NCBI RefSeq assembly: GCF_004103715.1
Contig: NZ_CP035282.1
Location: 796,673 to 860,672, forward strand
Direction: 5' to 3'
Length of the DNA: 64,000 nucleotides
Source: Acidilutibacter cellobiosedens
Lineage (GTDB): Bacteria; Bacillota; Clostridia; Tissierellales; Acidilutibacteraceae
Of the stretch, positions 29,980 through 38,606 are shown in pieces. Position numbers and translations under genes: made by a program. Below the pieces are notes generated by a model. That model saw nothing but the letters and a program-made list of their open reading frames with translations. It was not told the origin of the DNA and did not search any database. Every line of letters starts with the position of its first letter. The stretch's first letter is position 1.

Positions 29980-30180
29980 ATGAAATATTATGTTACAATT
30001 GAAGAGTTGGTCAGCAAGGCATTTGAGGTTGAAGCTGATGATGCTTGCAAGGCGGCACAAATTACAGAGAGAAAGTACAAATGTGGCGAATTTATTTTAG
30101 ATCCCGGTAGTTTGGTATGTAAACAGATGATGGTTGAAGATGAAAATAACATATCCGCAACGGAATGGATGGAGTTTTGA
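29980..30180 (+). CDS. DpnD/PcfM-like small protein
   Basis: A 66-residue acidic protein, MKYYVTIEELVSKAFEVEADDACKAAQITERKY and on, resembling the DpnD/PcfM family by N-terminal pattern. AAGGAG precedes the ATG. It ends 4 bases before the dpnI start, so the two are translationally linked. In the pneumococcal DpnI cassette a dpnD gene also accompanies the endonuclease gene, and its function is not known. Here it lies upstream of the nuclease gene. Confidence 0.7.
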   Translation: MKYYVTIEELVSKAFEVEADDACKAAQITERKYKCGEFILDPGSLVCKQMMVEDENNISATEWMEF

Positions 30181-30184
30181 TATT

Positions 30185-30946
30185 ATGAATTTAGTTTTCG
30201 ATAAGCAGTTAGCGATTTCTTATAAGAGTAATTCCCAGAAAATTCGAGTAATGAGTGAAACTTGGATAGAAAGAAATGTTTTTTGCCCATATTGTGGAAA
30301 TAGTAGAATATCGAAGCTGGCAAACAATATCCCTGTTGCTGATTTTAAATGCAAATGTTGTGGCGAAATATTCGAACTGAAAAGCAAGAAGGGAAGATTT
30401 GGAAAGGAAGTAGCGGATGGTGCTTATGATACAATGATAGAGCGTATCACAAGCTATTCAAATCCTGATTTATTCTTGCTTCAATATGATGAATTTAATG
30501 TCACGGATTTAATTGTTGTGCCAAAATTCTTCTTTGTCCCTGATATTATCAAGAAAAGGAGGCCTTTATCCCCGACTGCAAAACGTGCAGGGTGGACAGG
30601 TTGCAATATAATTTACGATAAAATACCATTCCAAGGGAAAATTGAGATAATCAAAGATCGGACAGAAATTGATAAGAAAGTTGTTATTAATAACTATCAT
30701 AAAGCAATTAATTTGAAAATAGATAATATATCAAATCGAGGATGGTTATTTGATGTCCTTAATTGTGTTAATAAAATTACCAGTTATTATTTTTCATTAA
30801 ATGATGTTTATGAATTTGCAGACGATTTACATAAAAATCATATTAACAATAATAATATTGAAGCTAAAATAAGACAACAATTACAGATTTTAAGAGATAA
30901 AGGTTATATTGAATTTTTGGGTAGAGGAAAATATAAAAAACTTTAG
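30185..30946 (+). CDS. dpnI: DpnI-like methyl-directed restriction endonuclease
   Basis: A 253-residue homologue of DpnI, which cuts 5'-GATC-3' only when the adenine is methylated. The PD-(D/E)xK site is intact: Asp53 in PVADFKC, then Glu64 and Lys66 in FELKSKKG, the same residue numbers as in the pneumococcal enzyme. Zinc-binding CPYC (Cys34, Cys37) and CKCC flank it. The C-terminal winged helix that also reads methyl-A ends IRQQLQILRDKGYIEFLGRG, nearly identical to DpnI. ATG 30185 has GGATGGAG 10 bases upstream; a longer reading from 30134 lies inside dpnD. No GATC methylase adjoins it, as expected for a methyl-dependent enzyme. Confidence 0.95.
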   Translation: MNLVFDKQLAISYKSNSQKIRVMSETWIERNVFCPYCGNSRISKLANNIPVADFKCKCCGEIFELKSKKGRFGKEVADGAYDTMIERITSYSNPDLFLLQYDEFNVTDLIVVPKFFFVPDIIKKRRPLSPTAKRAGWTGCNIIYDKIPFQGKIEIIKDRTEIDKKVVINNYHKAINLKIDNISNRGWLFDVLNCVNKITSYYFSLNDVYEFADDLHKNHINNNNIEAKIRQQLQILRDKGYIEFLGRGKYKKL

Positions 30947-30949
30947 CTC

Positions 30950-30978
30950 TTGATAATTGTTCTACGATATGTTAAAAT
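30950..30978 (+). promoter_or_regulatory. Sigma-A promoter of the nucleoside phosphorylase leader
   Basis: TTGATA (30950-30955), 17 bases, TAAAAT (30973-30978). It starts right after the dpnI stop codon and would give a leader of about 212 bases. Confidence 0.65.
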
Positions 30979-30984
30979 ATTACC

Positions 30985-31163
30985 CAATTAAGCAATATTA
31001 CACAATTTTTAGTGAAATTGCATACACATAAAGTGAGTGTATCTAAGGTAGACTTGAATTTGGGTTATACCTAAGCGATACAGGGATAGTTTTGAATTTC
31101 CTACACGCAGATTAAATTAAACCTGCGGAGTCACTATCTAAAAAGTGATTCTGCGGGTTTTTA
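30985..31163 (+). promoter_or_regulatory. Structured leader with terminator and competing antiterminator (unidentified)
   Basis: A closing stem TGTATC (about 31042-31047) / GATACA (about 31078-31083) encloses AGGTA / TACCT. A strong terminator follows: ACCTGCGGAGTCACT (31121-31135) with AGTGATTCTGCGGGT (31144-31158) and Ts. The segment CGCAG at 31106-31110 can instead pair with CTGCG at 31123-31127, which would break the terminator. This on/off layout is typical of riboswitches and attenuators. The sequence does not match FMN, purine, TPP, SAM, lysine, glycine, preQ1-I or T-box patterns that I know. Confidence 0.5.
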
Positions 31164-31196
31164 TATTATTTTTTATTATTATAAGGGGGGCTTGAT

Positions 31197-31964
31197 ATGC
31201 TGAGAAAAGAATTTCCAATATTAGAATTTGACGATACAAAAGAGGCCGTTATTGAACCGCACAAAACAATAGAGAAATTAAATGTACCGGAATATGGGGT
31301 AATGTGCTTTTTTAATGATATTTTACAGAAGTTTAAAAATCAAGGTAAATTAAGGACTGTAGCCTCTTTTAAATCTGAGATGGGGGAAAATCCCATGTAT
31401 GAATTGGAATACGAAGGAAATAAAGTTGCCGTTTTTAACCCTGGCGTAGGCGCTCCATTGGCTGCTTCAGTATTGGAAGAAGCAATAGCTATGGGTATAA
31501 ATAAATTTATTGCCTGTGGCAGTGCCGGGGTTTTAAATAAGGAAATCGCAGTTGGTCACATTATAATACCAGATTCAGCGGTAAGAGACGAAGGAATGTC
31601 ATACCATTACCTTCCACCAAGTAGAGAAGTAGAAGCTAACAGAGAGGCAGTAGAAGCAATAAAAGAGGTTTTGAAAAACTATAAATATAAATATTTGATA
31701 TCAAAGACATGGACAACAGATGCTTTTTATAGAGAAACGCCGCAAAAAGTGAAGTTGAGAAGAGAAGAAGGATGTTCAACTGTTGAAATGGAAGCTGCTG
31801 CTTTCTTTGCAGTAGCAAAATTCAGAAATATAAAATTTGGGCAGATATTATATGGTGGGGACGATGTAAGCTGTGAAGAATGGGATTCAAGAAGTTATAA
31901 TACAAGAGATCACATAAGAGAGAATTTATTTTGGCTTGCTGTTGAAGCCTGTTTGAAACTATAA
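31197..31964 (+). CDS. Nucleoside phosphorylase (uridine/purine family)
   Basis: 255 residues of the PNP/UDP family I. FNPGVGAPLAASVLEEAIAMG and ACGSAGVLNKEIAVGHIIIPD are the phosphate- and base-site segments. TDAFYRE and STVEMEAAAFFAVAKF hold the ribose-binding Glu region. It should cleave a nucleoside with phosphate to base and ribose-1-phosphate; whether uridine or purine cannot be told. GGGGGG precedes the ATG. It sits behind a structured leader that may respond to a nucleobase or related ligand (inference). Confidence 0.85.
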   Translation: MLRKEFPILEFDDTKEAVIEPHKTIEKLNVPEYGVMCFFNDILQKFKNQGKLRTVASFKSEMGENPMYELEYEGNKVAVFNPGVGAPLAASVLEEAIAMGINKFIACGSAGVLNKEIAVGHIIIPDSAVRDEGMSYHYLPPSREVEANREAVEAIKEVLKNYKYKYLISKTWTTDAFYRETPQKVKLRREEGCSTVEMEAAAFFAVAKFRNIKFGQILYGGDDVSCEEWDSRSYNTRDHIRENLFWLAVEACLKL

Positions 31965-31980
31965 AAAAGGAGAAATGAAT

Positions 31981-32553
31981 ATGTATTTTAAAAAAATTGT
32001 AGGACAAAAATGTTATTTGTCTCCGATAAATGAGGAGGACTACGAAAAATATACCGAATGGGTTAATGACATGGAAGTAGCTGCAGGACTTATATTTGCA
32101 TCTAAGCTCATAGGACCGGAAGCCGAAAAATTAACTTTAGAAAGGCTTTCTATTGACGGATATAATTTTGCCATTATAAACATAAAGAAAGATGAACTCA
32201 TTGGGAACTGTGGATTTCCAAAGTTAGACCAGTTAAACAAAGCAGGAGAAGTGGGAATATTTATTGGCAATAAGGACTATTGGGGCAAAGGTTACGGACA
32301 GGAAGTACTAAAACTTTTGTTGGACTTTGGCTTTAATATATTGAATTTGCACAATATCTCTCTAAAAGTATATTCATTTAATCAACAAGCAATAAAATGT
32401 TATAAAAAAGTTGGTTTTAAAGAGGCGGGGAGAATTCGTGAATCAAAATTTATAGCGGGAAAAGCTTATGATGAGATTTTTATGGATATCTTGGATAAAG
32501 AGTATGAGTCGGTTTATATAAATGATATAGTGGGGAAAAAACTGCAGAAATAA
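31981..32553 (+). CDS. GNAT acetyltransferase (RimJ/RimL type)
   Basis: 190 residues of the Acetyltransf_3 group. The acetyl-CoA site is GNKDYWGKGYGQEVLKLLLDFGFN and the later motif NQQAIKCYKKVGFKEAGRIRE. ATG 31981 is 8 bases after AAAAAGGAG; the in-frame ATG at 31975 is too close to it. It begins 16 bases after the phosphorylase gene, so it is likely co-transcribed. The acceptor could be a ribosomal protein, an amino acid or an aminoglycoside-like compound; nothing in the sequence decides. Confidence 0.8.
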   Translation: MYFKKIVGQKCYLSPINEEDYEKYTEWVNDMEVAAGLIFASKLIGPEAEKLTLERLSIDGYNFAIINIKKDELIGNCGFPKLDQLNKAGEVGIFIGNKDYWGKGYGQEVLKLLLDFGFNILNLHNISLKVYSFNQQAIKCYKKVGFKEAGRIRESKFIAGKAYDEIFMDILDKEYESVYINDIVGKKLQK

Positions 32554-32675
32554 AAAAATGGGGCAGAGTGAGTTTAAAGAGTATATCATATTATAAATAC
32601 ATGTTATAATCTAAATATAAATAAAAATGATATATATAGAATTGTCTTTATTGTTTCAGGAAAGTAGGGGATAAT

Positions 32676-33338
32676 ATGATTCCGCTCAGGGATAGCGAAC
32701 CAAGTAGAAAAGTTCCCTTGGCTACGCTGTTTATTATATTTTTAAATGTTATGGTATTTATAAAACAATTCACCTTGCCTTATGACGAAGCTTTAAATAT
32801 GGTATATAAATATGCTTTTATACCGGCACGCTTTGCCAACGGATTGACCGACATTAGATCTTATATTCCCTTGTTCACAAGTATGTTTATGCATGGGGAT
32901 ATAATTCATATCGTCAGCAATATGTGGTCATTATGGCTATTTGGCGATAATGTGGAAGAACGTATGGGATTTTTTAAATTTATTGTTTTTTATATATTAA
33001 CCGGCTTGATAGCAGGATTTGCCAATTTTATCTTTGACCCGATATCAAATATACCGACGCTGGGAGCCTCAGGAGCTATTGCGGGGGTGATGGGAGCCTA
33101 TTTCATAATGTTTCCTCATTCCAGAATATTAACTTTAATCCCTATTATTCCGTTTTTCATACGGATACCTGCCGGGGTTTTTCTGTTTTTATGGTTTATT
33201 AGCCAACTTCGTTCGGGTATTTATGGAATTGCAGGGGGAATAGCCTGGTGGGCCCACATATTTGGTTTTTTGTCAGGAGTATTTTTATATAGGAAATTCC
33301 TCAAAAGAAGGAAAAGTTACAACTATTATTCCAAGTAA
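32676..33338 (+). CDS. Rhomboid family intramembrane serine protease
   Basis: 220 residues with about six membrane segments. The catalytic dyad is Ser132 in GASGAIAGVMGAY and His194 in WWAHIFGFLSG. The HGDIIHIVSNMWSLWLFG segment supplies the conserved His/Asn of the oxyanion region (Asn82), and EERMG lies in the L1 loop. Rhomboids cut membrane proteins within the bilayer. No partner is nearby, and the gene has its own promoter region and terminator. Confidence 0.92.
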   Translation: MIPLRDSEPSRKVPLATLFIIFLNVMVFIKQFTLPYDEALNMVYKYAFIPARFANGLTDIRSYIPLFTSMFMHGDIIHIVSNMWSLWLFGDNVEERMGFFKFIVFYILTGLIAGFANFIFDPISNIPTLGASGAIAGVMGAYFIMFPHSRILTLIPIIPFFIRIPAGVFLFLWFISQLRSGIYGIAGGIAWWAHIFGFLSGVFLYRKFLKRRKSYNYYSK

Positions 33339-33390
33339 TCTTACAATGCTATGAATAGGTATTTTTTTGAATATTGATGAATCAAATTGT

Positions 33391-33430
33391 AAAAGATAAG
33401 TTTAAGCGCTTGAACTTATCTTTTTTTTAT
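33391..33430 (+). terminator. Intrinsic terminator after the rhomboid gene
   Basis: AAAAGATAAGTTTAAGCGCT mirrors the following half up to CTTATCTTTT, with a T run of eight. The stem is almost fully palindromic. Confidence 0.88.
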
Positions 33431-33509
33431 AATATACGACATTAATTTCGCATTAACTGCGCAAAAAAACAAAAATATAAAAAAATATTCCTAAAAATTA
33501 AAATATATA

Positions 33510-33566
33510 TTGAAATTATATACCGTTTTGAATATAATATAAGTAACAGCGATGAAAGCGCTTTTA
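33510..33566 (+). promoter_or_regulatory. Promoter and cre site of PTS cluster 1
   Basis: TTGAAA (33510-33515), 17 bases and TATAAT (33533-33538) make a near-consensus promoter. TGAAAGCGCTTTTA (33553-33566) matches the CcpA cre pattern with one mismatch and lies just past the expected transcription start. CcpA bound there would block transcription when preferred sugars are present (known mechanism, inferred here). Confidence 0.8.
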
Positions 33567-33590
33567 TAAAAATATAAGGAGAGGATTAAC

Positions 33591-34082
33591 ATGGCAGACA
33601 TTCGTCTAATAAGAGTAGACTTCAGATTGATGCATGGACAGGTTATTGCAAACTGGTTGAATCAAGTAGATGGAAATGCAATTATGATTGTCAACAAACA
33701 ATTATCGAAAGATCCGTTTATGAATAATGTATACAAAATGGCGGCACCAAAGGGAGTAAAAGTAAGTATTTTTGATCTTGATACAGCACTGGAAAAGATT
33801 AAAAGTGAAAAATATACTTCTAATAGAAAATTGATTGTATTGTTTAAATCAGTTACAGATGCCAAAGAAGCGTATGAGAAGGGTTTCCCTATCAGCGAAC
33901 TTCAAGTTGGAGGCCTTGGTTCAGGGCCAGATCGGGTACAGATTACAAATCAAATTTATCTAAACAAGGAAGATACAGATAAATTACTTGATATGAATGG
34001 AAAGGGGGTAAAGGTTTATTTACAGGCTGTACCAAAGGAATCTGAACTTTCAATTGATAAAGCAGCAGAAAAAGTCAAATAA
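33591..34082 (+). CDS. PTS mannose/fructose/sorbose-class EIIB
   Basis: 163 residues. The phosphorylated His is His15 in RVDFRLMHGQV, the signature of this class. The cytoplasmic subunit takes phosphate from EIIA and passes it to the sugar in the EIIC/EIID channel. AAGGAGAGG precedes the ATG. First gene of the cre-controlled operon with EIIC and EIID downstream; its EIIA is separated, at 40670. Confidence 0.95.
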   Translation: MADIRLIRVDFRLMHGQVIANWLNQVDGNAIMIVNKQLSKDPFMNNVYKMAAPKGVKVSIFDLDTALEKIKSEKYTSNRKLIVLFKSVTDAKEAYEKGFPISELQVGGLGSGPDRVQITNQIYLNKEDTDKLLDMNGKGVKVYLQAVPKESELSIDKAAEKVK

Positions 34083-34116
34083 TTGAAAGAAAAAAAGTTA
34101 TAAGGAGGAAAGAAGG

Positions 34117-34881
34117 ATGAATAATTTCATTCAAGCACTATTAATTGGCTTGGTGTACTGGCTGGGAACCAATCGTTTATGGTATGGAACAACGACAGTT
34201 ATCAGACAACCATTAGTAATGGCAGTACCCTTAGGACTAATTATGGGAGATATTCAAACAGCAATGATAATCGGCGGGACATTACAGCTGATATATTTGG
34301 GAGCCATTGCACCCGGAGGAAATATTCCGGCAGATGAGGCATTTGCAGCATGTGTAGCTATTCCCATTGCAATTAAAACAGGGATTAGCGCAGAAGTAGC
34401 AGTATCATTGGCAGTGCCGGTAGGACTGTTAGGTGTACTTCTTGATACATTACGTAGGACATATGCATCTGCATTCGTAAGACTGGCAGATAAAGCAGCA
34501 GAAAAGGGAGACGGAAAAGCATTAAGAAGAGCATGCTTTTGGTATCCTTTCTTTGCAGCAATTCCGTTACGTGTGATTCCGGCATTCTTAGCAGCATATT
34601 TTGGAGCTGACGCGGTACAGGCATTTATGAACTGGATACCGGCTTGGGTAACAAACGGATTGCAAGTAGCAGGAGGAGTACTTCCGGCATTAGGATTTGC
34701 GGTAACAATGATTGTAATAGGAAAGAAATCATTATTACCATACTTTTTAGTAGGATTTATAATAATGGCATATTCGGGAATTAGTACTATTGGAATCGCA
34801 ATATTAGGTTTATGTATTGCATTGCTACAGGGAAACTTTGCCCCAGCAACAGCAAACGGAGGTGAATCAGATGACGACTAA
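34117..34881 (+). CDS. PTS mannose/fructose/sorbose-class EIIC
   Basis: 254 residues, hydrophobic, with the class signatures GDIQTAMIIGGTLQLIYLGAIAPGGNIPADEAFA and KAAEKGDGKALRRACFWYPF. It forms the membrane channel with EIID. AAGGAGG lies 8 bases before the ATG. Its end overlaps the EIID start by 11 bases. Confidence 0.95.
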   Translation: MNNFIQALLIGLVYWLGTNRLWYGTTTVIRQPLVMAVPLGLIMGDIQTAMIIGGTLQLIYLGAIAPGGNIPADEAFAACVAIPIAIKTGISAEVAVSLAVPVGLLGVLLDTLRRTYASAFVRLADKAAEKGDGKALRRACFWYPFFAAIPLRVIPAFLAAYFGADAVQAFMNWIPAWVTNGLQVAGGVLPALGFAVTMIVIGKKSLLPYFLVGFIIMAYSGISTIGIAILGLCIALLQGNFAPATANGGESDDD

Positions 34882-35731
34882 TGTAGCGGAAAGAAAGCTT
34901 ACAAGGAAAGACGTGATAAAGGCATGGTTGAGATATTATACAGTAACTGAAGTAGGAAACAGTTATGAACGACTGACAGCTTTGGCATTCGGATTTGGAA
35001 TGGCACCGGTACTGGAAAAGTTATATGGAGATAATCCGGAACAGCTTAAAGAAGCATATAAACGTCATGTTTCGTTTTATAATTCAGAAGGAACATGGGG
35101 TTCACTGATAGTGGGAATAGCCATGGCGCTGGAAGAAGAAAACGCAAATAAGGTGTCCAAGCCGGAATATGATTCGGCAACAGATGAAGAAAATGCAACA
35201 GAGATGATAACGAATATTAAGATAGGTTTGATGGGACCTTTGGCAGGAATCGGAGACTCCATCGATATGGGAACTATACGACCAATTTTCCTATCTTTGT
35301 TTATACCGTTAGCAGCAAAAGGGAACATTCTTGGAGGAATCGGACCGTTAGTACTATTTGGAGTGTACATGTCATTCTTGGCATACTTCTTGGTGAGACA
35401 AGGATATACATTAGGACGAGACTCGGTAGCAAGTGTATTACAGTCGGGAAGAATCAGTAAATTAATAGACTCGGCAGGAGTATTGGGTCTGTTCATGATG
35501 GGAGCATTGAGTGCATCCTATGTAAAACTAACGACAAAGGTAGTTATCAATACAAGTGGAGGAGCATTTAAGATCCAAGATACATTGGATGGAATGTTAC
35601 CGAAGTTATTACCTTTAGCAGTAGTATTTCTAATTTATTATTATATTAAAAAGAGAGGTCCGAAATACCTGAGAATTGTAGGTGCGATTATAGGATTTTC
35701 ATTGTTGTTGTCATTATTAGGTATCGTTTAA
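34871..35731 (+). CDS. PTS mannose/fructose/sorbose-class EIID
   Basis: 286 residues. KDVIKAWLRYYTVTEVGNSYERLTALAFGFGMAPVLEKLYG and FYNSEGTWGSLIVGIAMALEEE are typical, as is MGPLAGIGDSIDMGTIRPIFLSL. EIID exists only in this PTS class and completes the membrane part. ATG 34871 is 6 bases after GGAGGTG; a longer reading from 34817 lies inside EIIC. Followed by a hairpin at 35757. Confidence 0.94.
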   Translation: MTTNVAERKLTRKDVIKAWLRYYTVTEVGNSYERLTALAFGFGMAPVLEKLYGDNPEQLKEAYKRHVSFYNSEGTWGSLIVGIAMALEEENANKVSKPEYDSATDEENATEMITNIKIGLMGPLAGIGDSIDMGTIRPIFLSLFIPLAAKGNILGGIGPLVLFGVYMSFLAYFLVRQGYTLGRDSVASVLQSGRISKLIDSAGVLGLFMMGALSASYVKLTTKVVINTSGGAFKIQDTLDGMLPKLLPLAVVFLIYYYIKKRGPKYLRIVGAIIGFSLLLSLLGIV

Positions 35732-35756
35732 TTTTTAAAGTATACATGAACAATTA

Positions 35757-35785
35757 AATAGGTACATGTTAAACATGTACCTATT
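35757..35785 (+). terminator. Hairpin after EIID, weak terminator or processing site
   Basis: AATAGGTACATGTT and AACATGTACCTATT form a 14-bp palindrome with a minimal loop and only a weak T-rich tail (ATTATTAATTTT). It may partly separate PTS from enzyme expression or stabilise the upstream mRNA. Confidence 0.6.
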
Positions 35786-35806
35786 ATTAATTTTGGGAGG
35801 AATATA

Positions 35807-36787
35807 ATGAAAAAGGTTGCAATTGTAAATGCTAACAGTTTTGGACGCTATTTTCCGGAATTTATTGATATTTTGAAAGAGAATGTAGGAGAAGTCACAA
35901 GATTTAAATTTCCGTCCGATATTTCTGCAGAGGAACTTTCAAAAAAACTACAGGGATATTCATATCTGATTGTTGGAACAACTCCTAAATTTTCAAAGAA
36001 ATTCTTTGAAAAGACCCCGTCAGTAGAATATATTGCCCGTTTCGGCATTGGTTACGATAATGTAAATGTGTTGGGAGCAAAAGAATTTGGCGTAGTTGCA
36101 TCTAATATTCCCGGATATTTAGAAAAAGAAGATGTGGCAGAACAGGCAGTTGCTTTGGTGTTGGCTTTGTGTAAACATATAGTTAATGCTAATGCGGCGG
36201 TTCGTAAAGATGAGTGGAATGTCGATCGTGGAAGATTTTTAGGACGTAGAATCAATGGAAAGACAGTAGGAATCTTAGGATTTGGTAATATCGGTTCAAC
36301 TTTTGCAAGAATATTATCTAAAGGATTTCAGTGTAAGATTTTAGCATATGATCCCTATTTATCAGCAGAGGAAATTGAAAGACGTGGAGGAGAAAAGCGA
36401 GAATTAAATGATTTGTTAAAAGAAAGTGATATTGTTTCATTGCATATTAACTTGACTAAGGAAAGCTATCATTTGATTTCGAAGGAAAAGCTGTCCCTTA
36501 TGAAAAAAGATGCAATTCTTATAAATACTGCACGGGGTGAATTGGTAGATGAAGAAGCTGTTGCCCAGGCATTAGAAAACCGAGAACTCGCTGGTTATGG
36601 TGCAGATGTAATTGAAAATGAACCCCCTAAAATGGATCATCCCCTTTTACCTCTTGAATATGCAATTATTACGCCTCATGTGGGGACATACAATGCTGAA
36701 TGTAACCGCCAAATGTGTCAGAGCGTTGTTGATGATGTGATCCGTGTTTATCATAATGAAAAACCCAGTATCGTACTTGAAAAATAA
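35807..36787 (+). CDS. D-isomer-specific 2-hydroxyacid dehydrogenase (1 of 3 in cluster)
   Basis: 326 residues, NAD-dependent. Rossmann motif GILGFGNIGSTFARIL, catalytic Arg in NTARGELVDEEAV, Glu in ENEPP and His in ITPHVGTYN. EYIARFGIGYDNVNV is the typical N-terminal segment. It oxidises or reduces a 2-hydroxy/2-oxo acid pair; which one is unknown. GGGAGG precedes the ATG. The two other paralogues (41769 and 43523) are clearly divergent, so they probably act on different intermediates or stereoisomers. Confidence 0.9.
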   Translation: MKKVAIVNANSFGRYFPEFIDILKENVGEVTRFKFPSDISAEELSKKLQGYSYLIVGTTPKFSKKFFEKTPSVEYIARFGIGYDNVNVLGAKEFGVVASNIPGYLEKEDVAEQAVALVLALCKHIVNANAAVRKDEWNVDRGRFLGRRINGKTVGILGFGNIGSTFARILSKGFQCKILAYDPYLSAEEIERRGGEKRELNDLLKESDIVSLHINLTKESYHLISKEKLSLMKKDAILINTARGELVDEEAVAQALENRELAGYGADVIENEPPKMDHPLLPLEYAIITPHVGTYNAECNRQMCQSVVDDVIRVYHNEKPSIVLEK

Positions 36788-36804
36788 AGGAGGGAAAATA
36801 AAAC

Positions 36805-37512
36805 ATGGAACAAAATAACAAATTAGAAGAACTTAAGCAATTTGACACTCCAAGTATTACAAATGTGGTAGCTACTTATCCTGATAAAGACTATTGTCTT
36901 GGATTATATCATCCATGGAAAGGAAAGTGGTATACAGATCAAACATTGAAATGCATGTATCCTGAATTGGGCAGAACGGTAGGATATGCGGTAACCTGCA
37001 CTTATGGCCTTCCCGACCCGAACTTTACAAATTTGAAATTTGCCGATGTGTTGAGGGCAGTTGCAAAAATGTCAAAACCGGTTGTTTTAATTGTAAAACA
37101 GAACATGCCGGAAGAAATTAAAAATATCAATGGCATGCTGGGGGGCAATATGATGACTGCATTAAAATCTGCTGGTGTAGTCGGCGTTATTTCTGATGGC
37201 CCTTCCAGGGATATTGATGAAATTCGGCCTTTAAAAATGCAGTACATGTTAACAGGTATTACGGCCGGACATGGCAAATTTGCTGTACATTCTGTTAACA
37301 CTCCCGTTGAAGTATGCGGCATGCAGGTTGCCCCCGGAGATATCGTTCATATGGACGAAAATGGCGCAGTAAAATTTCCGGAAGAATGTTTAGATGATGT
37401 AATTAAATATGCAGAAAGGCTAAGAGAAATTGAATCGAAACGTCAGGGAATGATGAGAAATACTAATGATGTAGAAGAATTAATTAAGATTATGAGTGGA
37501 TTATACGACTAA
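36805..37512 (+). CDS. RraA/HMG-aldolase-like protein
   Basis: 235 residues of the RraA-like fold. The core GGNMMTALKSAGVVGVISDGPSRDIDEI contains the usual metal/substrate motif G-x2-x-D-G-x-x-R-D. The later VNTPVEVCGMQVAPGDIVHMDENGAVKFP is the conserved second half. Bacterial members include 4-hydroxy-4-methyl-2-oxoglutarate aldolase/oxaloacetate decarboxylase and metal-dependent hydratase-like enzymes; true RraA inhibits RNase E. In a catabolic cluster an aldolase or decarboxylase role is likelier (inference). AAAGGAGGG precedes the ATG. Confidence 0.8.
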   Translation: MEQNNKLEELKQFDTPSITNVVATYPDKDYCLGLYHPWKGKWYTDQTLKCMYPELGRTVGYAVTCTYGLPDPNFTNLKFADVLRAVAKMSKPVVLIVKQNMPEEIKNINGMLGGNMMTALKSAGVVGVISDGPSRDIDEIRPLKMQYMLTGITAGHGKFAVHSVNTPVEVCGMQVAPGDIVHMDENGAVKFPEECLDDVIKYAERLREIESKRQGMMRNTNDVEELIKIMSGLYD

Positions 37513-37535
37513 TCAAGTTAAAGGAGAATAATATA

Positions 37536-38603
37536 ATGGAAATTCCAAAAGAAACTAAATACGGTTGTTTGACATCAAAATTTCATGCGGAAGTTCGTAT
37601 GATTTCTCTTCCTGACGAATTAAAATCAGGAGAAATTTTGATTCGCCAGGAAGCATGTAACATCTGTACTGCAGATTATACACAATGGCTTGGACAACGG
37701 GAACATCGAGGTTATCCCATGGCCGGTGGACATGAAGGCGTGGGAACTGTAATTGCAAAGGCCGATGATGTATATGAATTTAATTTGGGAGATCGAATCG
37801 CTTTTATTTTTCCATATTGTGGGCATTGTAAAAACTGTAAAATGGGAAGACAGGATGAATGTACATGCCGAGAAAAAGTAAAGCTTCCGTTAAAGGGGAC
37901 CCAACAATATTTTGGATTTTCACAATACATGGTTCGTCATTCAAGATACTGTGTAAAAATTTCAAGAAAATTGCCATTGCCGGAAGCATGTTTTGTAGAA
38001 CCTGTTGCCACAGTATTAAATGCTCAGAACAATTTAACCCATCGCCTTGGAGATACGGTTCTTGTTATCGGAGGAGGAACTATGGGTTTATTGAATGCTG
38101 AAGTTGAGAGATTACGCGGATCAAAGGTAATTGTCTCAGAGGTGATGGAGGAAAAATTAAAAAAAGCTGAAGAGATGGGATTTGAAACTATAAATCCGCA
38201 GGAGACAGATATAAAAACTGTGATTGATGAATTTACCGATCATAAAGGTCTGGATATAGTCATTCTTGCAGTTGGAAATCAGGTTGCTTTGAATCAAGCC
38301 TTAGATCTTATTAAGAAGAAAAACGGGCAGATATTGTTCTTCTCAGCCTCATATCCGTCAGCTGAATTGAATATACCGGCAAATAGGATCCACTATGACA
38401 AGTTAAGACTTCTTGGGGCATTTAATTCAACATTGATTGATTTCTATCAAGCATCGAGATTATTGGGGAACAAATTAGTCAATGTGAGCAAGCTGGTTGA
38501 TTCAATATATGATTTAAACGATATACAAGAAGCTTTCAAACGAGCCAGCGAACCGAACACTTATCGTGTCTGCGTTAAATTGAACGAATGGGAGGATGAA
38601 TAG
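37536..38603 (+). CDS. Zinc-dependent medium-chain alcohol/polyol dehydrogenase
   Basis: 355 residues. The N-terminal catalytic domain has CNICTADYTQWLG and GGHEGVGTV. The structural zinc loop is CGHCKNCKMGRQDEC, four Cys. The Rossmann motif is LVIGGGTMGLLNAEV. It belongs to the sorbitol/threonine dehydrogenase branch. It would oxidise a secondary alcohol, perhaps on the PTS product or a dephosphorylated intermediate. AAAGGAG precedes the ATG. Confidence 0.9.
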   Translation: MEIPKETKYGCLTSKFHAEVRMISLPDELKSGEILIRQEACNICTADYTQWLGQREHRGYPMAGGHEGVGTVIAKADDVYEFNLGDRIAFIFPYCGHCKNCKMGRQDECTCREKVKLPLKGTQQYFGFSQYMVRHSRYCVKISRKLPLPEACFVEPVATVLNAQNNLTHRLGDTVLVIGGGTMGLLNAEVERLRGSKVIVSEVMEEKLKKAEEMGFETINPQETDIKTVIDEFTDHKGLDIVILAVGNQVALNQALDLIKKKNGQILFFSASYPSAELNIPANRIHYDKLRLLGAFNSTLIDFYQASRLLGNKLVNVSKLVDSIYDLNDIQEAFKRASEPNTYRVCVKLNEWEDE

Positions 38604-38606
38604 TAC

